DNA of 64,000 nt, taken from the NCBI GenBank assembly GCA_022827055.1, contig JAJDTR010000033.1, forward strand, positions 58,115 through 122,114, in the 5' to 3' direction. Shown here piece by piece: positions 56,847 through 64,000 of the stretch; the first letter of the stretch is position 1; every line of letters starts with the position of its first letter. The notes below the pieces were generated by a model that had not been told where the DNA came from, made no database searches, and saw only the letters and a program-made list of their open reading frames with translations. The DNA is from Candidatus Poribacteria bacterium. GTDB taxonomy: Bacteria > Poribacteria > WGA-4E > JAJDTR01. Made by a program: the position numbers and the translations under genes.

Positions 56847-59800
56847 TTACGTGAATGACACTTCTTCAAAAGATTTTGCTTGAATGCTAATCAAATCACC
56901 CTCGCGCTGCAAGATTCCATAAACGCGGATAATCGGCGACAATTTAAAGACTGATCGGTACCGCCTATAGATTGTGGGGGGAATCACGACATTGAGTAAT
57001 CCCGATTCGTCCTCAAGAAGGAGAAATGCTACGCCCTTCGCAGTACCGGGTTTTTGAATGCACACGACCAGTCCGGCGACGCTTGTTCTTACGCCATTTC
57101 GTAGTTTTTTGAGTGAGTCCTGCCGCTGAATTTCGCGACTCAGTTTAGATCTGAGTAACTCCATTGGATGTGCATCAATGGAAAATCGCTGTGCGCTGCA
57201 CTCCCAGCTTAGTTTATTCCAAGCACTTATTTCTTTCAGCGGCGGGGGTGTGAGTTTCGGGTCAATAAGGTTGTCATCCCGCCATAGATGGGCAATCCAC
57301 AGTTGCCACGCCAGTTCGTGCCGAGATAAGCCGAAACTATCAAATGCACCGACACCGATTAGATTTTCGATATCAGCAGAACGGAGTTTTGTCCTCGCCA
57401 CAAAATCCTTTAACGAATTGAAGACACCGTGTTGACGGGTACTCACAATTGACTCGGCTTTTGCCGTACTGACTCCTTTTACGCAGGTAAAACTCAGACG
57501 AACGGCTTCCGACTTTAGCGTTTCGAGATGACAACGTACGCCACTACAGTTGACATCAACCGGCAAAATTTGAATGCCGCGCCGCTTTGCCTCGTTCAGT
57601 ATAACACTCACGGGATAAAATCCCATGGGTTGGTTGTTAAGCAATGCGGCGAAATATACGGTTTTGTAGTACCGCTTAAGCCATGCCGACTGATAAGCGA
57701 GATGACCGAATGCTAGTGCATGTGACTTGCAAAACCCGTAGGCAGCAAAACCTTTGATTGAATCGAAAATTTGGGTTGCGTCGGCTTTTGCTACTCCGTT
57801 CTTCATTGCCGCAGTTACGAATTTGGATTGCATTATTTCGAGGTCTTTCTTGGAACTTTTTTTGTCAAGATCGCGTCTTAGATTCTCAGCCTCGCCACTG
57901 GTGTAGCCTGCAATCGTGGACGCCACTTGCAGGATTTGTTCTTGAAATAGAACTACACCTAGCGTCTCTTTTAAGATAGGTTCAAGACGGGGATGGGGAT
58001 AGCGGATTAGCTCAAGTCCCTGCCGTCGGCGAATATAGGGTTCGACCATGTTACCTTGGACGGGTCCTGGCCGAATAATCGCTATTTGCGCCGCAAGTTC
58101 GGAAAGATTTCTCGGCTTGGTGCGCGGTATAGTTTGGATTTGTACACGCGATTCAATCTGAAACAAACCTACGGTGTCGGCTCGCCCAATCATGTCATAT
58201 ACCTCGGGGTCATCGGTTTTAATGTCAGTGAGATTGAGTTTGCGATTGTAGGTCTCGGCTATCAACATGAGGCATTCTCTAATGACAGCTAGCATGGACA
58301 AACCGAGCAGATCGACTTTGATTAGCCCGGCATCTTCAATCATATCTTTGTCCCATTGACAGATGCGTCGTCCTTGGGTGCGTGTGGATTGCAGCGGCAC
58401 TAGTTTGGGAAGTCTGCACGACGTGATTACCATTCCCCCCGGATGGGTGGATATGTGATGCGGGAGGCCGATTACTGCCTGAACCTGATCACGGAAATGC
58501 CTCCATTTTTTCCGGTTGGTATAACGATCGAATTCCTTGAATTCTTTAATCTTGCTAAATGCAGACTCGGGATGTTTTTGGCTCTCGGAGAGGCGCGACA
58601 TTTTTTCCAGCAGAGACATGGGGAAGCCGAAAACCTTGCCGATTTCTCGGATCGCTCTCTTGGAACCGAACGTGATGAACATGCAGGATAGTGCAACATG
58701 TTCAAATCCGTATTTGAGTCCAACATAGTCAAGGACGTCGTCTCGATCGGTCAGGCGAGTATCTCTCGCTGAGGCAAAATCGATGTCAATATCCGGAATA
58801 GTAGTCTTTTCTTCGTTAAGAAATCTGCCGAAAAATAGTTGATGCGCAATGGGATCGACCGGGGTGATGTTTAGCAGATAAGCAACGAGGGAATTGGCAG
58901 CGGAACCTCGCCCTTGCGCCGGAATCCCTTTGCTCTGCGCAAACTTCATAATGTCCCAAACCACCAGAAAATAGCCTGAAAGCCCCAAACGCTTTATTAG
59001 CGAGAGTTCCTCATTCAGCTTCGTTTTAATCTCGGCGCTTATTGAGTTGTATTTGTCAGGCAGCGATTTTTCGCACAACGTAGTCAGATATGAATCAGCG
59101 TCTTCACCATCCGGCGTGACAAAGTTGGGGAATCGGTATTGAGAAAAATCTAACTTGACATTACAGCGTTCAAGGATAACTTGCGTGTTTCTCAACGCCT
59201 CCGGGATTTCGGCGAATAGTACCCGTATCTCTTCGGCAGATTTCAGATACCGTTCGTGATTGGGCGTGCGAATTGAGCGAGATTTGTCAAGGGGCGTTTT
59301 AAGCGCAACGCAACGGAGCACATCGTGTAGTCGTGCTTCACTTTGATCTGCATAGCGGACGCTATTGGTCGCTACATAGTCCAGCGAAAGATCATGAGCG
59401 AGTTGACAAAATTGTTTGCAGAGAGCGACATCGCCAGGATCGAGGTGATTATTAAGTTCGACATAAAGGCGATTGGCAGAAAAAATCTGCCGAATTGTAT
59501 CAAGTTGCGCTCGCGCTAAATCAATTCGATCCTTCTGTAAAAATGCCGCTACATTACTGTTCTTTCCAACCAGGCAAATTAATCCACTCGATAGCTCGTT
59601 AACATCTTCAAAGGTTGTCCGTGGTTCTGCCGCAGCGTCTGCACCGTGCGCACGGGTGATGAGTTGGGAAAGATTTTGATAACCTTCAATGTTCTCACAC
59701 AACAACAAAATCTTGTCGTCAGGGCACGAAGTATCTTGCTCGGGAACCACGGTAACAAGGGAACCAACAATAAAGGGAAGTCCTATTTCTCGGGCTTTTT

Positions 59801-59954
59801 TCATGAACGGAATGACGCCGTGGAGCGCGTTGTCATCTGTCAACGCCAACCCTTTCAATTGAAGTCTTGATGCTTTCGCAGCGAGATCTGCAGGACTCGA
59901 CGTGGCATTGAGAAACGAATAGTAGCTGTGGCAATGAAGTTCGGCGTAATCCAT
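56847..59954 (-). CDS. dnaE2: Error-prone DNA polymerase, DnaE2/ImuC type
   Basis: 1035 residues, the length of DnaE2/ImuC rather than the replicative DnaE. The PHP domain begins YAELHCHSYYSFLNATSSP. The polymerase core has GSAANSLVAYLLNITPVDP, the catalytic PDIDIDF, and KVDLLGLSML for the third Asp. A helix-hairpin-helix and an OB-fold (RTSVAGLVVCIQKPGTAKGVAFLLLEDESG) end the chain. These polymerases copy damaged DNA as part of the SOS response, together with ImuB. The ATG lies just past the stop of the ImuB-like gene (TAG-T-ATG). Confidence 0.92.
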   Translation of the reverse strand: MDYAELHCHSYYSFLNATSSPADLAAKASRLQLKGLALTDDNALHGVIPFMKKAREIGLPFIVGSLVTVVPEQDTSCPDDKILLLCENIEGYQNLSQLITRAHGADAAAEPRTTFEDVNELSSGLICLVGKNSNVAAFLQKDRIDLARAQLDTIRQIFSANRLYVELNNHLDPGDVALCKQFCQLAHDLSLDYVATNSVRYADQSEARLHDVLRCVALKTPLDKSRSIRTPNHERYLKSAEEIRVLFAEIPEALRNTQVILERCNVKLDFSQYRFPNFVTPDGEDADSYLTTLCEKSLPDKYNSISAEIKTKLNEELSLIKRLGLSGYFLVVWDIMKFAQSKGIPAQGRGSAANSLVAYLLNITPVDPIAHQLFFGRFLNEEKTTIPDIDIDFASARDTRLTDRDDVLDYVGLKYGFEHVALSCMFITFGSKRAIREIGKVFGFPMSLLEKMSRLSESQKHPESAFSKIKEFKEFDRYTNRKKWRHFRDQVQAVIGLPHHISTHPGGMVITSCRLPKLVPLQSTRTQGRRICQWDKDMIEDAGLIKVDLLGLSMLAVIRECLMLIAETYNRKLNLTDIKTDDPEVYDMIGRADTVGLFQIESRVQIQTIPRTKPRNLSELAAQIAIIRPGPVQGNMVEPYIRRRQGLELIRYPHPRLEPILKETLGVVLFQEQILQVASTIAGYTSGEAENLRRDLDKKSSKKDLEIMQSKFVTAAMKNGVAKADATQIFDSIKGFAAYGFCKSHALAFGHLAYQSAWLKRYYKTVYFAALLNNQPMGFYPVSVILNEAKRRGIQILPVDVNCSGVRCHLETLKSEAVRLSFTCVKGVSTAKAESIVSTRQHGVFNSLKDFVARTKLRSADIENLIGVGAFDSFGLSRHELAWQLWIAHLWRDDNLIDPKLTPPPLKEISAWNKLSWECSAQRFSIDAHPMELLRSKLSREIQRQDSLKKLRNGVRTSVAGLVVCIQKPGTAKGVAFLLLEDESGLLNVVIPPTIYRRYRSVFKLSPIIRVYGILQREGDLISIQAKSFEEVSFT

Positions 59955-59955
59955 A

Positions 59956-60855
59956 CTATTGATATTGGCTCCAACTACGACGGGCGAGATCGTGGCATAG
60001 CGTTAACTCGCTGTCAGACGCAAACATCTTAAAATACATCGAATTTTGGGGGCATTCAGTCCACCAGCCATCCTGGAATTTCCAGACGTCGATAATTTCC
60101 TCAAAATATATCCACTCACCACGGCGAAGCATTGCTTGAGGGAAATCAATGTAGCCTATTTTTTTTGACATTATTGAAATCGGCTTCAAGCGTACGGCGG
60201 GTGGTACGTCCTCTTCCCAAATGTTTTCCTGCCGAGGAATGGCGCCATCGGTTGACGGCGGCCGATAGAATGTCAAGGGCGTCGGATCGATTCCGTGGAC
60301 AAGGTCGGCCATCAAGGCACCTTCTTTCCCGAACTGGTTTATTAGATCTCTCGAACCTATGTTTGCAACCTCACCGAAATTTTCAATTCCGAGCCGCTGC
60401 AAACGGCGAAGTGTTTCTGGCAGGATAGGGAGAAGCGAGACGCCCTGTGAACTCAAGAAAGATTCGGTCTTATCCTGTGATACGATACATGGTATACCGA
60501 GATCGGCTGAATGAGCCGCGACAAAACTAACAAACCGAGACTGTGCAATTCCGAGGCGCATTGCTACGTCAATCGCCCGAAATTCCTCCATTAAATCATC
60601 AACATACTCATCAGCTTTGGCGGTCATCTCATCTACTTCCAAGTCAATATAAACCGATTCACCAGTAATCTCGCAGTATGGACAGGCTGGGATTTGATCG
60701 GGCATAACAGGAACAGCTTCCGATAAATCTATCGGACTGTGTCGTTCTATCTTTGAGGGTGTAGGCGCAAGATACGTCGGCGTATAGAAAGAAAGAAGGT
60801 TTGTTATTTCGCTCAGTCGATTATTCAGATTTTCGATTAACAAGCAAGCTAACAT
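59956..60855 (-). CDS. imuB: Short ImuB-like Y-family protein with DUF6504-like end
   Basis: 299 residues; usual ImuB is near 500. Identified by the palm/thumb stretch VYIDLEVDEM..AIDVAMRLGIAQSRFVSFVAAHSA, the helix-hairpin-like LPETLRRLQRLGIENFGEVANI with GALMADLVHGIDPTPL, and a DUF6504-like C-terminus (RRGEWIYFEEIIDVWKFQDGWWTECP). The N-terminal region that would carry the palm's first active-site strand is missing; ImuB is naturally catalytically inactive and links DnaE2 to the clamp, so this may be a compact adaptor. GGAGTAATTACT precedes the ATG. No imuA is seen. Confidence 0.75.
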   Translation of the reverse strand: MLACLLIENLNNRLSEITNLLSFYTPTYLAPTPSKIERHSPIDLSEAVPVMPDQIPACPYCEITGESVYIDLEVDEMTAKADEYVDDLMEEFRAIDVAMRLGIAQSRFVSFVAAHSADLGIPCIVSQDKTESFLSSQGVSLLPILPETLRRLQRLGIENFGEVANIGSRDLINQFGKEGALMADLVHGIDPTPLTFYRPPSTDGAIPRQENIWEEDVPPAVRLKPISIMSKKIGYIDFPQAMLRRGEWIYFEEIIDVWKFQDGWWTECPQNSMYFKMFASDSELTLCHDLARRSWSQYQ

Positions 60856-61090
60856 AGTAATTACTCCATCCTCTCCTTTTTACAAGGTTGTGGGCGAATG
60901 AACTTGGATTCAGGGTTCAGTTTTTGATTCAACACCACCAGAATACCACATATATGTTAAGTATTCAAGAAAAAAATGACCGTTCAAGCAGTTTTTTAGT
61001 TTTTTTCGGGAAATGACATCCGACAGCGTGTGTTACCACCAGCAGTATATTGACTATTGTAAATAAATAATTAACATAAGTTATAAAACT

Positions 61091-61140
61091 GGACAAAAAA
61101 ATAGGGTTGCCGGCTGCAAAACTTACAACCGACAACCCTA
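61091..61140 (-). terminator. Rho-independent terminator
   Basis: On the minus strand the 12-bp stem TAGGGTTGTCGG/CCGGCAACCCTA (one G-U) is followed by seven T residues. It would stop transcripts entering from the right, i.e. from an unrecognised minus-strand unit or the DUF262 gene 1 kb away. Confidence 0.85.
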
Positions 61141-61973
61141 AGCCAGAAGGCATACCTGATCGGTAAGCGATTCTAACCCTCCCACCTCGGCAACGCCTCT
61201 ACAATGTCTACAGTTTCCAAACTCACCCTTGAGATTCTTCTCGCTGATCGCCAGCACACCAAACTGGTGATGATTTCTCTGACCCGTAAACGTTGACCTT
61301 TAATCCCGTAAACCTACACCTTTAAATCTGAGAATGTAGGTGTAGCATGGGTTGGTGGCCCCCTTAAACAATTTAAAAGTATATATTAAAATAGTTAAAC
61401 AACAATTGGGGGATAATGGGTTCTTGGAGTGATGGAAGCCTCGGGTTTTTGTTGTTTAACAAGATAAAAATGACTGATTTTAAATCACCACGAGCTTCCG
61501 GAGTGGGCGCCTTGTTGTCCAATCTTGATAATCCTCATAGTTGTGTCGTCGTCGCTGAGTTTGGAACGGTCGTATCTGCAGAGAGTTAACTCTGGTATTT
61601 TTCCTGATTGAACGGGACAAAGGCAACTGAAAGTCTGTCATCATGTCTGCAGGGTTGCGGGTTTATAGTAAAATCCGAAAATAAGTTTACAGTTCGTCAC
61701 AGAACATGCACCCACCGCCGTTGACGAGGGTATTTTTGCTTGGGTGTTTCCGCCTAGTATCCTCGCCATTGTATGAGTGTATAGGTAATTACGGGTTTTA
61801 CTATGAAGGACTGAGATTTTGGCGGGTTGAAGTCCTACATGAGGTTAGGAGTGAAATTGAAGAAATTGGGGAAACACCCTATCAAAGACACTTTGCCGGC
61901 AAAAGGGGAATGCACCGGGAATCGCGAGGTTCCCTCAACCTCTCTTATCAAGGGGTAGGGGACTTTAAGAATC

Positions 61974-61995
61974 GGGGTTGGAAACCGCTCCTACA
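61974..61995. repeat. Palindromic dispersed repeat, related copy
   Basis: GGGGTTGGAAACCGCTCCTACA shares the GGTTGGAAACCGC and CCTACA parts with the repeat at 37972-37993 with one or two changes. Confidence 0.6.
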
Positions 61996-62145
61996 TAGAT
62001 TTTACACGTATGGAAATACCAATCGCGAACAGACAAATCAATGAAAAGGTGCTTTTGTCCGCGGTTGTGGCAGAGCAGATAGCCGTGGCATGTGGTTAGT
62101 ATCTTGTCAACAAACCCACGGAGAGGAATCCGATGTGCTTTGAAT

Positions 62146-63945
62146 TTATTCTGTGCTGTGAGTCATCCTCAAACACTCAGGATTCCATATCTGCTCAGCG
62201 AGGCGGAGATAAAGCTCTTGGCGATCATCAAGATCCACTTTCTTGAATTCGGGGTGCGGTTTGAATTTCAGATCGCTGTCTTCGCGGAATCTCCGGAACC
62301 CCGGGTTGTTGCTATAGGTTTGTTCGAGAAGACTCTTTGCAAGAAGGTTCTGTCCGCTGTAGACTCTAAGTTTTTTATCATACGGATCATTTCCGCTACT
62401 TGCATTGTCACTTTTGGGTAAAAGGAGTAGTCCACCGATGCGGTTACGATACCCTTGAAATTCAGATTCATGAGAAAACTCATCGGTGTGATATTCAAAA
62501 GAATTTGCCCAGATGTGTTCGATCTCATAACGATTCTTGCCACTCCTTAGGTAATCCTCATACTGAGTGGATTCTCCTGATTGGACTCCTACATAGTCCG
62601 TCATACGAGCGAGAATTAGAAAGATTTTACGGCGGTTTCCATTCTGTAACTGAAATAGGCTATTGTTAGCAAAGGAGTAGGATTCTGATTCAAGCCGCTG
62701 GTACAACATATCACTTAATTCGCTGATTCCTGCTCCTCGAATGGCATGCATGACTGCAAACATAGGATCAGCCATACTCCGTTGAGCGATCTCTTGGAGG
62801 TTCCAAATGCGGCGATGGATTAGGATGTCAAGGTATGCTGCTGTAATTCTGATTTTGCTGAAAAGATCTTCTTCTGTGTCTTCTACACGTAATGGGGCAA
62901 GAAGGACAGGGTACTGAAGTGTAAAATTATTCTGTGCATTGTAGTAGATACATTCAAGTCCCGGAATCAGTTTCCGACTCGCTAAACGTAAGCGATAATA
63001 CTGATCGCAGTAAAACGCGAAGTCGCGTTCAATGAAGGTCGCGAAACTATCGGTGTCCGTAAGATCCAATTCTTTGTCTCCTTCGCCGACCCAACGGTGG
63101 AATTCGGAACCAATTCGATCAAAATCTTGAATGTTCATGGCACGCTGGCTACGCAACCATGCTTTAATGGCATCCGTGCTATCCTCTCTATCTATGTTCT
63201 GTAGGGTTTGAACCTGTCTTCGCCAAGTCTCGCTAGCACCGTTCCTCCGGTCAGCATCATCAATATTTGATAGCAAATACCCTCTTAGCATGTCGGTAGG
63301 AGTTAGTGGTAATCCACGGTCGTTTACCGTTTCAAAAATCGTGTATGCATCCCTAGAATCAAAAGCCTTGATGGTGACTAAGTAGACGTTATCGAGCAAC
63401 CAATAAACAAAACATGGAATTGCATCGTCTGGGATTTCGAAACGATCCACAACATCGCGATGGCGTAAGACAATAATTTGAATAGACTCCGACTGATCTC
63501 TTTCATCAAAGGGGGTATCTTTATAAAGTGCCTCCATGAGATCGTGCCATTCTGGAACATCCAGGTTGAACCCCTCCGTTCCGCCACTCAGTGAGTAGAT
63601 ACATTGGTCTACTTGATCTCTTAAGCGTCCTTTCTCCAGCGATCGGTAGAGGTTAATCAGTAGGAGGATCAGGGTTGTAATCCGTTGCTGTCCATCTACT
63701 ATATATCGCTGTCCTTCGGCATGACAGATAATGATTGAGCCAAGGAAGTAATGATTGTATTTAGGGACATTCGCAAGAGTATCCTCCTCTGTATAACTCT
63801 CTAAGAATACTTTGCTGAGATCATCAAGAAGCTCCGTTACATGCTTTGCCTGCCAACTATATTCACGCTGGTAGTAATCTAATTGGTATTTCGTATTCGC
63901 AAGTAGTTCTCGAATTGTCCTTTCGTCGCTCTTGATTCGCGTCAT
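62146..63945 (-). CDS. DUF262/DUF1524 protein (GmrSD-type defence nuclease-like)
   Basis: 599 residues. The N-terminal DUF262 domain has YQREYSW and IVDGQQRITTLILLL (nucleotide-binding/hydrolysis motif DGQQR). The C-terminal DUF1524 HNH domain has RYEIEHIWANSF and the NRIGGLLLLPKSDNASSGN block. Proteins of this build (GmrS-GmrD fused) cut modified phage DNA, a type IV restriction system; some act in phosphorothioate-dependent or other defence. AAAGGG lies 7 nt upstream of the ATG. No partner is visible in the last 55 bp of the window. Confidence 0.85.
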   Translation of the reverse strand: MTRIKSDERTIRELLANTKYQLDYYQREYSWQAKHVTELLDDLSKVFLESYTEEDTLANVPKYNHYFLGSIIICHAEGQRYIVDGQQRITTLILLLINLYRSLEKGRLRDQVDQCIYSLSGGTEGFNLDVPEWHDLMEALYKDTPFDERDQSESIQIIVLRHRDVVDRFEIPDDAIPCFVYWLLDNVYLVTIKAFDSRDAYTIFETVNDRGLPLTPTDMLRGYLLSNIDDADRRNGASETWRRQVQTLQNIDREDSTDAIKAWLRSQRAMNIQDFDRIGSEFHRWVGEGDKELDLTDTDSFATFIERDFAFYCDQYYRLRLASRKLIPGLECIYYNAQNNFTLQYPVLLAPLRVEDTEEDLFSKIRITAAYLDILIHRRIWNLQEIAQRSMADPMFAVMHAIRGAGISELSDMLYQRLESESYSFANNSLFQLQNGNRRKIFLILARMTDYVGVQSGESTQYEDYLRSGKNRYEIEHIWANSFEYHTDEFSHESEFQGYRNRIGGLLLLPKSDNASSGNDPYDKKLRVYSGQNLLAKSLLEQTYSNNPGFRRFREDSDLKFKPHPEFKKVDLDDRQELYLRLAEQIWNPECLRMTHSTE

Positions 63946-64000
63946 CTAAAAACCCTTTATTTTATGTAGGAGTTAGGCAGTTGCGTGAAAATAGGTTATA

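Larger units (their letters stand above)
60856..62145. other. Gene-poor AT-rich stretch
   Basis: About 1.3 kb with no supported gene. It holds the strong minus-strand terminator at 61091-61140, a hairpin CTACACCT/AGGTGTAG (about 61314-61345) and the repeat copy at 61974-61995. Short open frames (for example plus 61204-61296, about 30 codons, and minus 61138-61299) show no family. The composition is AT-rich. Confidence 0.6.

Noticed and set aside
60896..60940. LexA/SOS box before the ImuB-like gene
   Set aside because: GAAC and GTTC occur but with an 11-nt gap, unlike the GAAC-N4-GTTC pattern.
61204..61296. Short plus-strand frame of about 30 codons
   Set aside because: Too short to support without conservation data; listed only as part of the gene-poor stretch.
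60856..61900. CRISPR array
   Set aside because: No regularly spaced repeats were found; only one palindromic copy and hairpins.
61706..62044. Plus-strand 112-codon frame
   Set aside because: Part of it is translation of the palindromic repeat (GWKPLL); no family, so treated as non-coding.

Overview
This 64 kb window looks like a chromosomal segment of a Gram-negative (diderm) bacterium, most likely from Candidatus Poribacteria or a close relative. Evidence: giant secreted proteins with lamin-tail, CotH and malectin-like domains ending in a FlgD/T9SS-like domain of the 'QNYPNP...WDGRN..GE..ASGIYFYTL' type; WD40 double propellers; phytanoyl-CoA dioxygenase-like enzymes; a LarA homologue; several lipoproteins and an outer-membrane porin; and short palindromic repeats around a GGTTGGAAACC core. 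The lineage is inferred from protein style by eye; no database was searched.

Layout. 1-8.5 kb: 3' part of the housekeeping sigma factor gene, two tRNA genes behind a near-consensus promoter, MscS channel, RraA-like protein, cyclophilin lipoprotein joined to a lysine 2,3-aminomutase-like gene, pyrG and a larA homologue. 8.5-13.7 kb: PhyH-like protein, AcuI/YhdH-type reductase overlapping holA, a frameshifted MOSC gene and an acetyltransferase. 13.9-22.4 kb, mostly minus strand: porin, beta-helix lipoprotein, 1434-residue CotH/LTD protein, DUF2652-SRPBCC protein. 22.8-26.8 kb: second MOSC protein, bidirectional terminator, tRNA-Glu, a tRNA-Lys(UUU) gene split by a 357-nt group I intron, purA, rpsI, rplM. 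27.5-34.3 kb: membrane protein, hslVU, SDR and Ldh2-type dehydrogenases, second PhyH-like protein, acetyltransferase. 34.3-37.7 kb: three glycosyltransferases. 38.3-42.6 kb: copper-handling operon. 42.9-54.3 kb: ABC exporter, STAS protein, two tandem WD40 proteins, flavoprotein, lipoprotein and a large secreted metalloprotease. 54.5-64 kb looks accessory: phage-like gene pair, ImuB-like/DnaE2-like mutasome pair bounded by terminators, a 1.3 kb gene-poor AT-rich stretch, and a DUF262/DUF1524 defence-type nuclease.

The most notable signal is the intron in tRNA-Lys. It lies between anticodon positions 34 and 35, keeps recognisable P2, P6, P7, P8 and P9 elements, and resembles the cyanobacterial/plastid tRNA-Leu(UAA) intron in its order of motifs. 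Other points of interest are the copper operon without a CusA/CusB pump, the shortened ImuB-like protein lacking the usual N-terminal catalytic part, the PhyH-like protein without an evident HxD motif, the altered PurA phosphate loop, and the duplicated 14-repeat WD40 proteins.
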